Source: Pisolithus tinctorius (taxonomy: Eukaryota; Basidiomycota; Agaricomycetes; Boletales; Pisolithaceae). From it: a DNA stretch of 64,000 bases. A program made the position numbers and the translations under genes. Numbering within the stretch: position 1 is the first letter of the stretch; every line of letters begins with the position of its first letter. Shown here in pieces: positions 22,602-34,877 of this stretch. The stretch lies in the NCBI GenBank assembly GCA_024663395.1, contig JANFAH010000007.1, positions 1,240,001 through 1,304,000 of the forward strand, written 5' to 3'. Below the pieces are notes generated by a model. That model did no database searches and was not told the DNA's origin. It saw only the letters and a program-made list of their open reading frames with translations.

Positions 22602-23463
22602 ATGGCTGCACGCGCCGTGAAGCGGTTCAGGATTCGGGAGGTCATCACTGCAAAGGCCCCCTCCGTTTTACCCTCCGCTGCGCCAAGTCTCCCGGTACCA
22701 CAACTTCAGTCAGTAACGAAGCCGTCGCCATTTCAAGCACCGCAGCAACCCTTTCAATTCCAATATCCTTTCCAGTTCCAGTCCCCTGATACTGCTAGTG
22801 ACAGCGGTGCTGCAACGGAGTCGCAGGACGACACTCAAGTCGATGTCCCTATCGCCCCAAAGCACGTTCCTCGACGAACAAATCCGTTCGTCCCACAACT
22901 GAACCCAAAGACGGGGAAATGGGCTCCTCCGAAGTACTCCTTACGCCAGCAGGCGGATTTGATCAAAAAGGCGCGTAAGACGGGGATGCTGGACTTGCTG
23001 CCACCGGGCACGAAGACGAACAAGGCACGGGAACGGTTGGTCGTTGCTCAGGCTGCACAACCAGTCGTGAAAGTACAGGCCGTTACTGGCGAAACGTCAG
23101 CGCCGACGAATCCGAGGGATGAAGGATGGCAACGGCCAGTTGAGTGGGTCGGCAAGGTTACAGAGCGCAAGGTCGCTGGTGCGGAGATTGGGAACAGGTT
23201 ATACGCGGGCCGGAAGAGGATGTTCAAGGGACACAAGTGGGAGCGACTCGCGGAGAAGAGGGCGATTCGGAGGAAGATGTTGTTGCGCGATATGCCCAAA
23301 CGTATTGCGCGGTACAAGCAAGTGAGTAATCTTCGCTACTCGCGTGCGTCAAACGCCCTTGAAACCCCTTGATTTACCCATTCACGGACAGTACTACAGG
23401 AGAAGACGTCCAAACCCTCTCAAGCTTACCGGTACACCCAAGAATGCAAAGCTCCCCTTCTAG
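22602..23463 (+). CDS. MRPL25: Mitochondrial large-subunit ribosomal protein mL59 (MRPL25)
   Basis: Fungal-specific protein of the mitochondrial 54S subunit. Two exons (22602-23321, 23392-23463) give 263 residues. Visible blocks are a basic N-terminus fit for mitochondrial import (MAARAVKRFRIREVITAKAP), NPFVPQLNPKTGKWAPPKYS, LRQQADLIKKARKTGMLDLL, KRMFKGHKWERLAEKRAIRR and MPKRIARYKQ. The second exon then adds YYRRRRPNPLKLTGTPKNAK. KYSLR..ADLIK.A and FKGHKWE..L..R are hallmarks of the mL59 family. A Pro/Gln/Phe-rich stretch near residues 45-70 is probably disordered. The start at 22602 is preferred over upstream non-ATG frame. Family recognised from motifs; confidence is good but not absolute. 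Confidence 0.82.
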
Positions 23464-24423
23464 ATACATTAATACTGATGCAAATACTCTACGAATACGT
23501 GTGACACTCCGAGGAGATACTATGGGTTACCAATATTTTATCCTGATCATAGGTGAGTCAGTTAAGCTTACGTGTTTTCACTCAGATACAGTGTGTGTGG
23601 AGAGCGAGGCGAACGAGTTCACTAAGTGTTAAGCATGTTCATAGTGCAAGACGGTTCTCATGTTCGAAAGTTTCGTATGCATGCTGTAGCAAGCTCGCGG
23701 AGGACGGTCACGAAATTAGAAAAAGCAAGAAATGGAGATTGACATTGCGATGCTCCAGGACTATTCCTGGGCATGGGAAACCTGTCTCGATATTGGGTGG
23801 TCGAAAAAACACGTGTGTGGCCAGCAGATTCCAATTGCCATTATAACGCCTGAGTTACCTGTGTAGGAGGTGACTGTCCTCGACCGACAGCATGACGCCA
23901 TGACCTTCGATAACTAGCTATGATACACGGCTCAACGAACGACTTGGGCAGACTACGGCTCAATAGTATTGGCGAACTGCATTAGACCTATTAGTGTTCA
24001 CGAGGCATTACCACGGATGACGTAACTGACAGGCCTTGTGGAGTGTAATACTAATAAAAGTACCGGCGCAGTCTGGGCAGCACGCTTGGTCACCGGGACG
24101 TCTCTCATTTATCATAGCTGTCGTCCTCGTCCACGTCGCACGCGGGGTATTTCGAACAACCCACCGATGGCGTCGTCACGCCTTTAATTATTAGCTCCGC
24201 ACGTTCTACGTCCCCGATTCCCTCTTTGTTTCCTGTCGCCAACGTCTGAGACGTGAGTACCGCATCGCCGCTCACCACCGCCTCCAATCAGCTCCTCCGG
24301 CTATGGAATTTGACTAAACTTTATACAGATCGTACTAAAACGTGGTCTTTGCTGGCATTTTCAGCCGTTCTTTTTTGTCTTTCTGTCTTCACCTTTCGCC
24401 TATCTCGAGAGTCCAATCTTCCA
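23464..24423. other. Intergenic region between mL59 and PH-domain gene
   Basis: 3' flank of one gene and promoter of the next, both plus strand. Short frames only; no RNA gene or repeat recognised. A GTGAGT near 24250 could be a leader-intron donor for the PH gene, which I cannot confirm. Confidence 0.5.
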
Positions 24424-27338
24424 ATGGACCACTACCAGGCCCCACAGTCCGCCTTCCACATTCCGTTTCAGGTATGTACTTGTTCCCCTCCTCCCTGGAC
24501 CTTGGTTTACCTGTTTCCTACACAGAGGAGAGCCGCCCAGTTCTTCAGAATGTTCCGTCTTCGCACCCGTGTACGAATGGGAAAGAAGAAACCGGACAAG
24601 TCTTCCTCGAATTCTGTTATGACCGCTGTCGATGATTACCGTCCACGGCCTCACTCTGTAGATATCATTCGCAAGGCTACGTCGCCAATTATCGGTTATC
24701 GGTTAGAGGATACCTCCAATCCGACCGATACCGATGACTCTTCACAGGATGTCCCGTCATGTGACCCTGCTATTACCCATCCTCGCGAGTTCAGACGTCA
24801 TTCTACTTATGACCATCTCTCTCGTTCTGCACCCGCACACCCTTCCTCCATTGCCACCAACGCACAACTCTTCGTGGGAGACCAGACTATTTCGGAGAGT
24901 GCACCGTGCGAACACAGCAGCGGTCCAAAACATCCAAATTCGTCAACGGCCGCAATTCAAGCACGGAGCGCCGATGATGCTGGCACGGGTCTTCAGAGCC
25001 TAGGTAGTGGCCCCTCGCAACGCGCTGCCGGGTTTGGACATGTTCCGTGTCATGATACCGCCCAAATGCCACCAGCGTTGCAGGATACCGCGTCTTCCGA
25101 CTGCACGATCACGACCACCGCCACAGAGTCACTGCCATCCACCGGGGCTTTGCTGAAAGCGGTTTCTGCGGATACTTCAGGTTCACAACCCGAGCCTACA
25201 GCGGAAAAAGCGGAGTCTTTACAGCAGCGCCGCGAGGTTGGCCCTCCACTCACGATGTCCCTATCTGCACCTTTTCGTGTTGTCACGGAACGCGGCGCAA
25301 AGTTGTCCCCATCCGTCATTACGAGACAGCCCTTGCCTATTTTGAACCTCCCGCCCCTGCCTGAACCCACGCCAACTATCTCAACCTCCTCAAGACCCCG
25401 GGTGCGCCTGAGGAGCGTACCGTCTCTTACTGTTGATGGTCGTGGCCAGACGGATCATGAAACCAGCCATGACTCGGCGTCACTCGGCGGTTCAGAAGGG
25501 GACGAGTCTGACGAAGACGACTTTGAGATGATAAGCCCAGTAGATGTTCATCAGAGTGACGATGAAGAAGAGGAAGAATCATTTCGTGCTGGCCCATCAA
25601 CACATATCGACGAAAACTTTGCTGTGGGAGGTTCGGTTGCAGGACAGCCATGTTCCCCTGTCATTCCCGATTACTTCGGTTCAAAATTGTATTCAAGTCC
25701 TACATCGCCTTCTCCATCAACTCCTCCACCTTTCACCTCAAACACACCTTTTGCAGAAGGCATGAACCTGTCTAATGCACAAAATTATGGATCAACAGGT
25801 CCATCTGGAATAACGAGCTCTTCATCAGAACCGCGACTGGGCCTTCACCGCGTTGCCTCGCGGAGCATGGTGGATCTAGGTGGGGTCAATCGGCATGACC
25901 GTCGTCGCGTGCGCATTTCCGCAGCGCCATCCATTTCTAGCGACGCCGAAGAGGCATCCGAGAGCGATCAAACGGAAGCACTCATTGGGCGGTTGTTGCG
26001 CCGAAATTCGATGCCCAATTACTATCACCCTGCATCGGACCCACCACCATATCCTTCGTTTGATTTCCGCTCAAGAGGATCGCCCGAGAGTACGGATGTA
26101 ATTTCTGTATTGGTACAACCGCGGGAAGATGTAGGGAGGGAGAGACTGCCACCCTACAGCAACTCGCTCTACCTCACCGCGGTGATGCCTCGCAAAATGG
26201 AGTTTAGCGCACCGGGCGTACAATCCAAGGACAGGAAGTGGCGGCGCGTCCTTTGCGAACTAGAAGGGACTGTATTCAGGGTATACAAATGTCCCCCTGG
26301 AGTGAATGGTATTGGGATTCTGGGCGGTTGGTGGGAGAAGCGGGTTGGAGCGGGAGATGCGGCAGTGAGCGGGGCAGCCAATCATCATCAACGTCCTGCG
26401 GTACAGACGTCAGAGGAACGCAGGAAATCTATGAAGTTGGGGATCGTTCGACCGGAGACGCCGACCTCTGCAGTGGGAGAGCCGTCAGGGCTCAGGCAAA
26501 GGACCGAGTCACAGTCGTCGAGAGGTACGGAAGTGAATGCTATGTCTTCTCGTGCCGCGCGACGAGCGTCTGGCGCGAGTTTTCTGTCATCGCTGCGGTC
26601 TGTTGCCACTGGCGCCTCGGGTAGTCGCTCTCTGTCGCAAGAGTCAAGTGCATCCCGACTGACACCCCCTGACTCGGCTCGTCAGGTAGAGCTTCTCCCT
26701 GTTGACTCTCACGATGGTCATTCGGCGGAGTCGTCTGTGTCACACGGAGTGCACAATGATCGATCAAGCACGCCTGTACCAGCGACGCACCAGCCGCGCT
26801 CTGCTTCGCGACTGAGTTTCCTGCCGTCTGGGCGGTCGCACCGTGTTGCTAGCAGCAGCACGGTCGAAGTTCCCAATCCGTCCAAGCGTGACCTGATCCG
26901 AGCCTACACGTTGCAGCATGCAGAGAGTGGGTTGGGCAACGATTACGCCAAGCGGAAAAATGTCATACGGGTAAGACTGGAGGGCGAGCAGTTTCTGCTG
27001 CAAGCCCCCGACGTGCCGTCGGTCGTGGAATGGATCGAGGTCAGTGGGTAGGCTCGCTTTCGTTCATTGGATGCGTAATGACATTGCATGGCTTTTGGCT
27101 GGCTGACCTGCAGGGGCTGCACGCTGGGACTAATATTGCCCTTGACCTCGATCATCGGACGATGCCGCGAGGTCCGATGTTCCCGAGGTGTGTGCACACA
27201 AGTAACTATAGCGCTGTGTTTTTACCAATGCTGTGCCTTTACAGAAGACGTAGAAGAAGGAATCGACGGATGCGGACGGAAGAATCCCAGCAGTCCTCTG
27301 CGTCGGCGGAAGCGGTTGCGGCCATGAGGATGGCGTGA
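24424..27338 (+). CDS. Large disordered protein with a split PH domain
   Basis: Four exons (24424-24471, 24526-27039, 27114-27187, 27245-27338) give 909 residues. The first ~560 residues are Ser/Thr/Pro-rich and acidic in places (GDESDEDDFEMISPVD, QSDDEEEEESF), typical of a regulatory scaffold. From about 565 a pleckstrin-homology fold begins (PRKMEFSAPGVQSKDRKWRR, VLCELEGTVFRVYKCPPG). It is then interrupted by ~190 low-complexity residues and resumes at about 802 with IRAYTLQHAESGLGNDYAKR, KNVIRVRLEGEQFLLQAPDV and PSVVEWIEGLHAGTNIALDL, the C-terminal PH helix. The tail is strongly basic (RRRRRRNRRMR). PH domains bind phosphoinositides or proteins at membranes; the ligand here is unknown. The first intron (24472-24525) is 54 nt without a stop. 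The start at 24424 is the first ATG of the frame. Confidence 0.82.
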
Positions 27339-27850
27339 TGATACGTGTACAAGTTGTGATTTGAACGATGGCATTCCCCAGACTACCCTACCCCCACTTA
27401 CCCGTTTCCGTTTCTATTTTCTATCATTGCGTGGATCTAGGCATTAAGTATATGTATTCTGTAACAGTAATCGGTGGCACATTTGAACGCTGAGAAAGGG
27501 AACACACGAATAAATATGTTCCCACGGTGCTCCGTTGTTTGTTCACATCGGCTGCATCAAACGACTCAGCTGCTGTTGTTATCTGCTCTGCCCCCCTCAT
27601 CGATTTTTCTTTTCCTTCTTTCTTTCTTCGCATTTCTCGTTCTGCATCTTGCTCTGTCGACAGTTCGCTTGGACGTTCCTGTCCTCTTCAAAAGCTGTAA
27701 AACATCCAACCACTCAAAGCGTCGAAATCGGCCCCATTGTCGTACCTTTTTTTTTTCTCCACCCCACCACATCATAAACTCAGCTCGCTCGCGCTCCCTA
27801 CCACCTTGACACTTTCACAATAACAGCGTCCTTCAGCGTCGCCCAATTCG
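27339..27850. promoter_or_regulatory. Promoter and leader region of PP1 gene
   Basis: Contains long pyrimidine-rich tracts (about 27590-27665 and 27750-27770), as is usual upstream of highly expressed basidiomycete genes, ending at the PP1 ATG. Short frames here are composed of the CT tracts and are not genes. Confidence 0.5.
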
Positions 27851-29507
<1,657 letters not shown>

Positions 29508-30847
29508 GGCGGCGGCGGAATCCCCCATGTTTGCCCTTCTTGGTCCTTTCTATTCTCTTGTGTGTTTATAATACCACCCTCAACTGCTTTTTTTCCTCTC
29601 CCACACACACACACACTGCTTTATCGTGGTTGTGCGCTAGCTAATTAATGGCTTTTTGAGGATGGAAACGATCGATCTTTGACGAGGTGATGTGGAAAGT
29701 GTGTATCAACGCATCGTCTCAAACACCTCAAGTCATGCCGACAATTCTAAAAGGATCCCTCTTGTTGGGGGCCTTTTTTTCTGATCGTGAACCCTGGGTG
29801 CAGCATCGCAGCCGCGGAAAGCCCGACACCAAGTTGATTCCGTCATGGACCTAATTACTCGCACCGTGAATGCACTACTCACCCGCTCCCCAACTATCAA
29901 CCCGATAGACTTTTTTTTTCCTTTTCAGCTGCCTGTTCCATTACGATGTCCAAGTTACTCTCGTAGGCCTGTGCATGGTACACTAGTAGTTATTTTATGT
30001 GTAACAATGTTTCTGATATCATTCGGTAATGGGACTGTCGGGCTCGTTGGTTCCGCCATAACCCCACGATGTTTGGTAGCGGATACGGTCACCCTTCCGA
30101 TGGCACACATATTGGCCTGACGAACCAACCGGAAATGGTTCCCGATAAGGTAGAGTATTCGCAAGGGAACGGCACACGTATATACGTTGCATCATCTGCT
30201 AGAAACTCTCCCCATCGTGGTGAATGCTAGGGACAGCCTCAGGCGAAGAATGTACTGAGATCGACACCAGCAGAAGGAAGACAACGGGTGTGCATGCACC
30301 GTCAGCCCCATTCCAGCCAAGGTACTCCACGAGTCTACGGCGGAGCATGAAGCTTCCGAGTTGAAAAGGGCAACGGGCATCGGTCGTATCTCGCGCAGTT
30401 GACTGTTGTGAGGGATCAAGTAGTGGTTCTACTCATTTCAGAACCTCGGCCACAGTGACCCGTGTACTATCTGGACAATAACTGCAAGTACTTTTATGCA
30501 ATAAAATTTCGAAAAAAAAGACATACTTCTACAGAGGAAGGAGCCTTCTAATTGTTCGTGCTTATTCTGTACAAAAGGTGCATGGGTGGGTTACCGTACG
30601 CATCATGTTGGGGTCGCGGAAAGAATGTGTGAACAGCATGTAAGTTTATGTGATATTAGCGCGAATGTGCGTAGTTCATCGGAGAGCGGTGGTCGACCTG
30701 TCAAGATCGTTAAACGCATGCACTGGGGATGTGTATGGAAACACTCACAGAAAGTGCAGAGAAGAAAAATGAAAGCGGACTAAGTACTTGTTGTCTTGTC
30801 CACAGACCCTTCGCTGGATGACGCGCGATCAAATATATGTACCTCAT
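29508..30847. other. Intergenic region between convergent PP1 and glycosyltransferase A
   Basis: 3' flanks of two convergent genes. A short CA microsatellite lies at about 29602-29616. Frames of 60-90 codons on both strands show no family or splice logic. No gene seen. Confidence 0.55.
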
Positions 30848-32228
30848 TCAGTGCTCCTCGTCACGTATCCCCATTTCCCATAACTGCTGATCGTATCGTC
30901 GAAGCAGCAGCCTGTCGACCCAACCATTTTGTGGAAACGGCCGATCCCAACGATTATGCAAGTGGACTGCAAAGATTTTCTTCAGAACTCGATCCAGACC
31001 CCCATTCTCTTCGAGGCCATATCCATCTGTCCATCTCCCATCCGACCGGTCAGGTGTGAAGGGGTCCGGAACGCTATTGTCTAATCTGCATGCGAGGGGG
31101 TCGCTGAAGCAGAACGGGAGGATTCTGAATGGAGGGATAGACTCGGCGAGGAGACGGCGCCAAAGCCGGAGGTACAGGATGGCACCCCAGTCTGTTGAGG
31201 GAGAGCGGGGTGGTGAGGAGGTTGACATGAGGTAGAAGGCTTCACAAAGGTAAGGGGAGTGTTGGCGGAAACGCATTAGAGCGCCGTTGAGCGCTTGGTA
31301 AATTTTATCTGAAGCGAAATGAGCGAAGCACTTTCCATGGGAAGGAAATGGACGTACCATAACAGTCCCACTGGGTTACGAACTCGTGCTCTAGGAGAGG
31401 AGCAAGGTCGCGAGTGAGGAGCATGTCCATGTCGATCCACATTCCGCCGTGGTTCCATAAAACAAGCAACCTGACGAGGTCGCCGTCGACCCACGCTTTC
31501 GCGTCGTTCAGCTGGAGAAGCTTGCTATCTTCCATGGCGGTTCCGCGTGCGAGAGTCGGGATGTCCACGGTTCGCAAAGTGAATGAGTCTGGGAAGAGAC
31601 GGAGGTATTTTTGGATGATTGGATTGGGAGAGATGTCTCCGTTGGACCAGAGGACGAGACGCGAGGTGTGTATGTTCTGCGTCGCGAAGAAGGACTTGAG
31701 CATGTACTCTTGGCGTTTGCCAAAGGGGGAGAGGTCAGAACGCCAATAGACGTGGTATTGTGCGCGTCGCTCGGGGGCGATATAGTGGTGGTAGCGCGAG
31801 GATTGACCGTCGTCGTCAGGCGAGACGACGGTGCCAGCCAAAGCGTAGCAGTCCATTCCCATTCGCATGGGGAGCCCCGCCTGAACCTCGAAGCGTTTCA
31901 TTCCATAGACGGCGTCGGACACGTTATACAGGGGACTGACGCGGTCTGGACGGAAGCAGCCGGAGAGGGGTGTGATGGGGTCTATTTCTTTTGATATCCA
32001 GTTGCGGTCGTAGAAGACGAGGTCGACGTGGAGGTGGGGCTCGTACAGGAAGTACACAGCCAACGAGAGGACGGACGCGGTGACGAGGACGAGGAGGGCG
32101 TACAGACAGACAGTGCGGGGACGGAGTATCATAGTGTACGGTCGACGGCGCTTCTGTCTCGTCCGCGGCGTCCACGATGGCGACGACGATGGAAGATGGC
32201 TGTAAGCTGGTCGATGGCGGCCAGCCAT
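30848..32228 (-). CDS. GT32-like type II membrane glycosyltransferase, copy A
   Basis: Likely Golgi sugar transferase of the DXD-containing Gly_transf_sug/GT32 type; donor and acceptor unknown. Two exons (32228-31358, 31308-30848) give 443 residues. A basic cytoplasmic tail is followed by one signal anchor at about 39-62 (CLYALLVLVTASVLSLAVYF). Lumenal blocks: FGMDCY-type MGMDCYALAG, YWRSDLSPFGKRQEYMLKSF, RLVLWSNGDISPNPIIQKYL, DAKAWVDGDLVRLLVLWNHG, GMWIDMDMLLTRDL with the DMD metal/nucleotide-sugar motif, EHEFVTQWDCY, ALNGALMRFRQHSPYLCEAF, STDWGAILYLRLWRRLL and FAVHLHNRWDRPFP. It is about half identical by eye to copy B, and both have a single intron at the same codon (TGT TAT G, Cys-Tyr-Asp). 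It diverges from SDHAF2 across 104 bp. The start is the ATG at 32228. Confidence 0.85.
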
Positions 32229-32332
32229 CACAGCAAATTCTTTCCCGGATAGACACCTGCTCCACTCAATACAGTTGATGTGAGAAAAACCGGAATGGAC
32301 CGATCCGAGCCCCCTCCTCCTGCCCGACGACG
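32229..32332. promoter_or_regulatory. Short bidirectional promoter between glycosyltransferase A and SDHAF2
   Basis: Only 104 bp separate the two divergent ATGs, so both 5' leaders and core promoters must be packed here or overlap the partner's coding region. No TATA box seen. Confidence 0.5.
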
Positions 32333-32824
32333 ATGTCTGTCATACGGGTGTTTACAAGGACACTCTCGTCCAGTGCATGCAGGTGGAAAGACCCATGGCC
32401 ACTCCCTCACACTCCACAGCACATCGCATCCACGACCACCCCTTCCGACGTCGCACCACCACAGCCCATCCCACGTCCAAACGAATCCATAGACACCACC
32501 CGAGCCAGACTCGTGTACCAGTCGCGCAAACGGGGCACCCTCGAAAGCGACTTGCTCCTCAGCACGTTTGCTCGTGACCATCTTCATACCATGTCTATGC
32601 CAGAGCTGAGCGAATACGACAAAGTAAGTCCCGCCGCTTCCCTAGTGCCTCGTGTCACCTCACGTCCATAGTTGCTGGACGAATCAGATTGGGACATTTA
32701 CTACTGGGCAACTGGGAACCGCGCACCTCCGGACCGGTGGGCGAGTTCACCCCTGCTACAAAAACTCAAACTGCACGCCAAAAACGAGGGAAAGGTCGTG
32801 CGATCCATGCCTCCTCTGTCTTGA
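32333..32824 (+). CDS. SDHAF2: Succinate dehydrogenase assembly factor 2 (Sdh5/SDHAF2)
   Basis: Small mitochondrial matrix protein needed to attach FAD to the Sdh1 subunit of complex II. Two exons (32333-32623, 32672-32824) give 147 residues. The N-terminus ([18 protein letters not shown]) is basic and Ser-rich without acids, as a mitochondrial targeting peptide should be. The conserved core reads [39 protein letters not shown], then after the intron [20 protein letters not shown] and [20 protein letters not shown]. The R-KRG-LE-DLLL and YYW-TG blocks are diagnostic. The gene is wedged between the two glycosyltransferase paralogs: divergent to copy A (104 bp) and convergent to copy B (141 bp). 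Intact. Confidence 0.95.
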
Positions 32825-32965
32825 TCAGGCACGCACCCCTGTCTGTAACTACAAACTTCACGCACGGAAATACACTTGCAGTGGAAAAAGAAAGCTTGGA
32901 ATACATGTGCTATAGGTATAGACATGTGACATTACGCTACTCACCAATGCAACACCAACCGAAAT

Positions 32966-34522
32966 CTACAGTTCGTCGGCATTCCCATCACTAAGCACCC
33001 TCTCGTATTTGTTCAGTAATAGCCTCTCAACCCACCCGCCCTTTGGAAATTCCTTTTCCCACTGGTTGTGCAGGTGCACCGCAAACACCTTTCCCAGAAC
33101 ACTTTCTAACCCTCCCGCTTCGCCCACCTTCGTGCCCACGGCCCACCACTTGCTCCCACTGCCTGCTGCTGACCCGTCGGGCTCGAATGGATCAGGAATC
33201 CTATTATCCAGTCGACATGCTCGCCCATCACTGAAACAAAATGGTAAAATCTTAAATGGCGGAATTCCCCCCGCGACGAGACGACGCCAAAGCTTCAGGT
33301 AAAGCAGAGCACCCCAGTCCGTCGAGTCCTTGCGCGGAGGTGGCGACGATGCCATGGTGTGGAACGCTTCACAGAGGTAAGGCGAGCGCCTGTGGAAGTG
33401 TAGGAGTGCACCATTGAGTGCTAGATAGGGTTTGTCTAGTGTTGAGAACAGTGTAAGATATGCGTTAGCACCACAGTCGTAGTGTAGACTCCTACCATAA
33501 CAGTCCCACTGCGTCACGAATTCGTGCTCAAGCAGTGGTTCCAAATTCCTCGTGAGCAACGAATCCATATCTACCCACACCCCACCATACCTCCACACCA
33601 CGAGCAAGCGTACGAGATCCCCATCGATCCACGCCTTGCCATCGTTCACGTCCAGAAGTGAACTACCCTCGAGCGCCGTGCCGGCGGCAAGAGCTGTGAC
33701 GTTGGCAACACGCAACTCAAAAGCATCTGGGAACCGGTCCAGGTAGCGTTGTAGAATCGGATTGGGAGCGAGGTTGCCATTCGACCAAAGGACGAGCAGC
33801 GACGTGTGCGTGTTCTGTGTCGCAAAGAAAGATTTGAGCATTTGCTCTTGTCGCTCCCCGAACGGCGCGAGGTCGACGCGCCAGTAGGTGTGGAAATGCG
33901 TCCGATCCTCCTTCCGTAGCACATCGTCGTCTCTGTATTCAGCCAGCCCAGCATCACCATGTCCATACAACTCTGACCAAGGCAGCAGAGGGGGAGGCAC
34001 CGGCGACTCGATAGTTCCTGCAAACTCATAACAGTCCATCCCGAACCGCATCGGCAGTCCTGCTTGCACTTCAGTCGTCTTCGGTCCATAAATATGTCGT
34101 GTCACGTTATACTCTGGGCTGACGCGCCCGGGCTCGAAGCATCCCCCCAGAGGAACGACCGGAGTGATTTCGTTGCTGACCCACTGCCGAGAGTAGAACG
34201 CAATTTCGATGTGGGGTTCGAACAGGGTGAGACCCAGCAGGATCGACAACGCAACGAATATGAGGAGGAATTTGCAAGCTGTACGCGGTCGGAGGGTCAT
34301 CATCACACTTGACGTTCGTGGCCGTGATCGTGGCTTTGTTGACGAAGCAGCAGTCCACCATGGAGATCGGAGGAAAAACGGAAGAGTCGAAGGGGGGTAT
34401 CGGGTGGACGACGGCCGTGGATAGTGTTGGATGTCATCGTTGTCGTCGTCCCACTGGGTATCTGAAACGGGAGAGCCGGGCACAGCGTGGAATGGCAGTC
34501 GCTCGTTTCTCGTCCACAACAT
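32966..34522 (-). CDS. GT32-like type II membrane glycosyltransferase, copy B
   Basis: Paralog of the gene at 30848-32228, same predicted role. Two exons (34522-33496, 33435-32966) give 498 residues. The cytoplasmic tail is longer and acidic/Pro-rich (DDDNDDIQHYPRPSSTRYPP), with a signal anchor at about 82-101. The shared lumenal blocks are MRFGMDCYEFAGTIE, YWRVDLAPFGERQEQMLKSF, LLVLWSNGNLAPNPILQRYL, GVWVDMDSLLTRNLEPLLEH with the DMD motif, LNGALLHFHRRSPYLCEAFH, STDWGALLYLKLWRRLV, ILPFCFSDGRACRLDN and FAVHLHNQWEKEFPKGGWVE. The intron (33436-33495) sits at the same codon as in copy A. It is 60 nt without a stop, so the frame reads straight through it. An internal Met near residue 74 could be an alternative start giving a tail like copy A. 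Confidence 0.85.
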   Translation of the reverse strand: MLWTRNERLPFHAVPGSPVSDTQWDDDNDDIQHYPRPSSTRYPPSTLPFFLRSPWWTAASSTKPRSRPRTSSVMMTLRPRTACKFLLIFVALSILLGLTLFEPHIEIAFYSRQWVSNEITPVVPLGGCFEPGRVSPEYNVTRHIYGPKTTEVQAGLPMRFGMDCYEFAGTIESPVPPPLLPWSELYGHGDAGLAEYRDDDVLRKEDRTHFHTYWRVDLAPFGERQEQMLKSFFATQNTHTSLLVLWSNGNLAPNPILQRYLDRFPDAFELRVANVTALAAGTALEGSSLLDVNDGKAWIDGDLVRLLVVWRYGGVWVDMDSLLTRNLEPLLEHEFVTQWDCYGRSLHYDCGANAYLTLFSTLDKPYLALNGALLHFHRRSPYLCEAFHTMASSPPPRKDSTDWGALLYLKLWRRLVAGGIPPFKILPFCFSDGRACRLDNRIPDPFEPDGSAAGSGSKWWAVGTKVGEAGGLESVLGKVFAVHLHNQWEKEFPKGGWVERLLLNKYERVLSDGNADEL

Positions 34523-34877
34523 CCTCCACGTCGATGACAGGGACTTGGTTGCTTAGTAATCATTCAGTATCCAAGCAGGGTCGACGCCGACAGTACTTGC
34601 TAAGGCCGCGCAGCAAAAACAGAGTGTGAGCTGGTAAAATTAATCATGCAAGATGTAATGTACATGCTAAAAAATGGAGGGCTCATCAACGGCCGGGGTA
34701 CTGGTACACGTACATCATTAGTACAGAGATAATGCAAGAAGCAAAAAACCAGGGGTTGAACAAGCGATATGACGTATGTTCCCGTTTGTGCATCCGCAAG
34801 CTCGCTTTCAGTCCTTCAAGAAAGGACGAGAACAGGTCGCGGCCAAAACGTGACGTGTGCGAACCATACGCGCCGTT
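34523..34877. other. Short intergenic region between glycosyltransferase B start and F-box gene end
   Basis: Promoter of glycosyltransferase B and 3' flank of the F-box gene, both on the minus strand. Nothing else recognised. Confidence 0.5.

Noticed and set aside
29602..29616. CA dinucleotide run
   Set aside because: Short microsatellite in a 3' flank, no sign of function.
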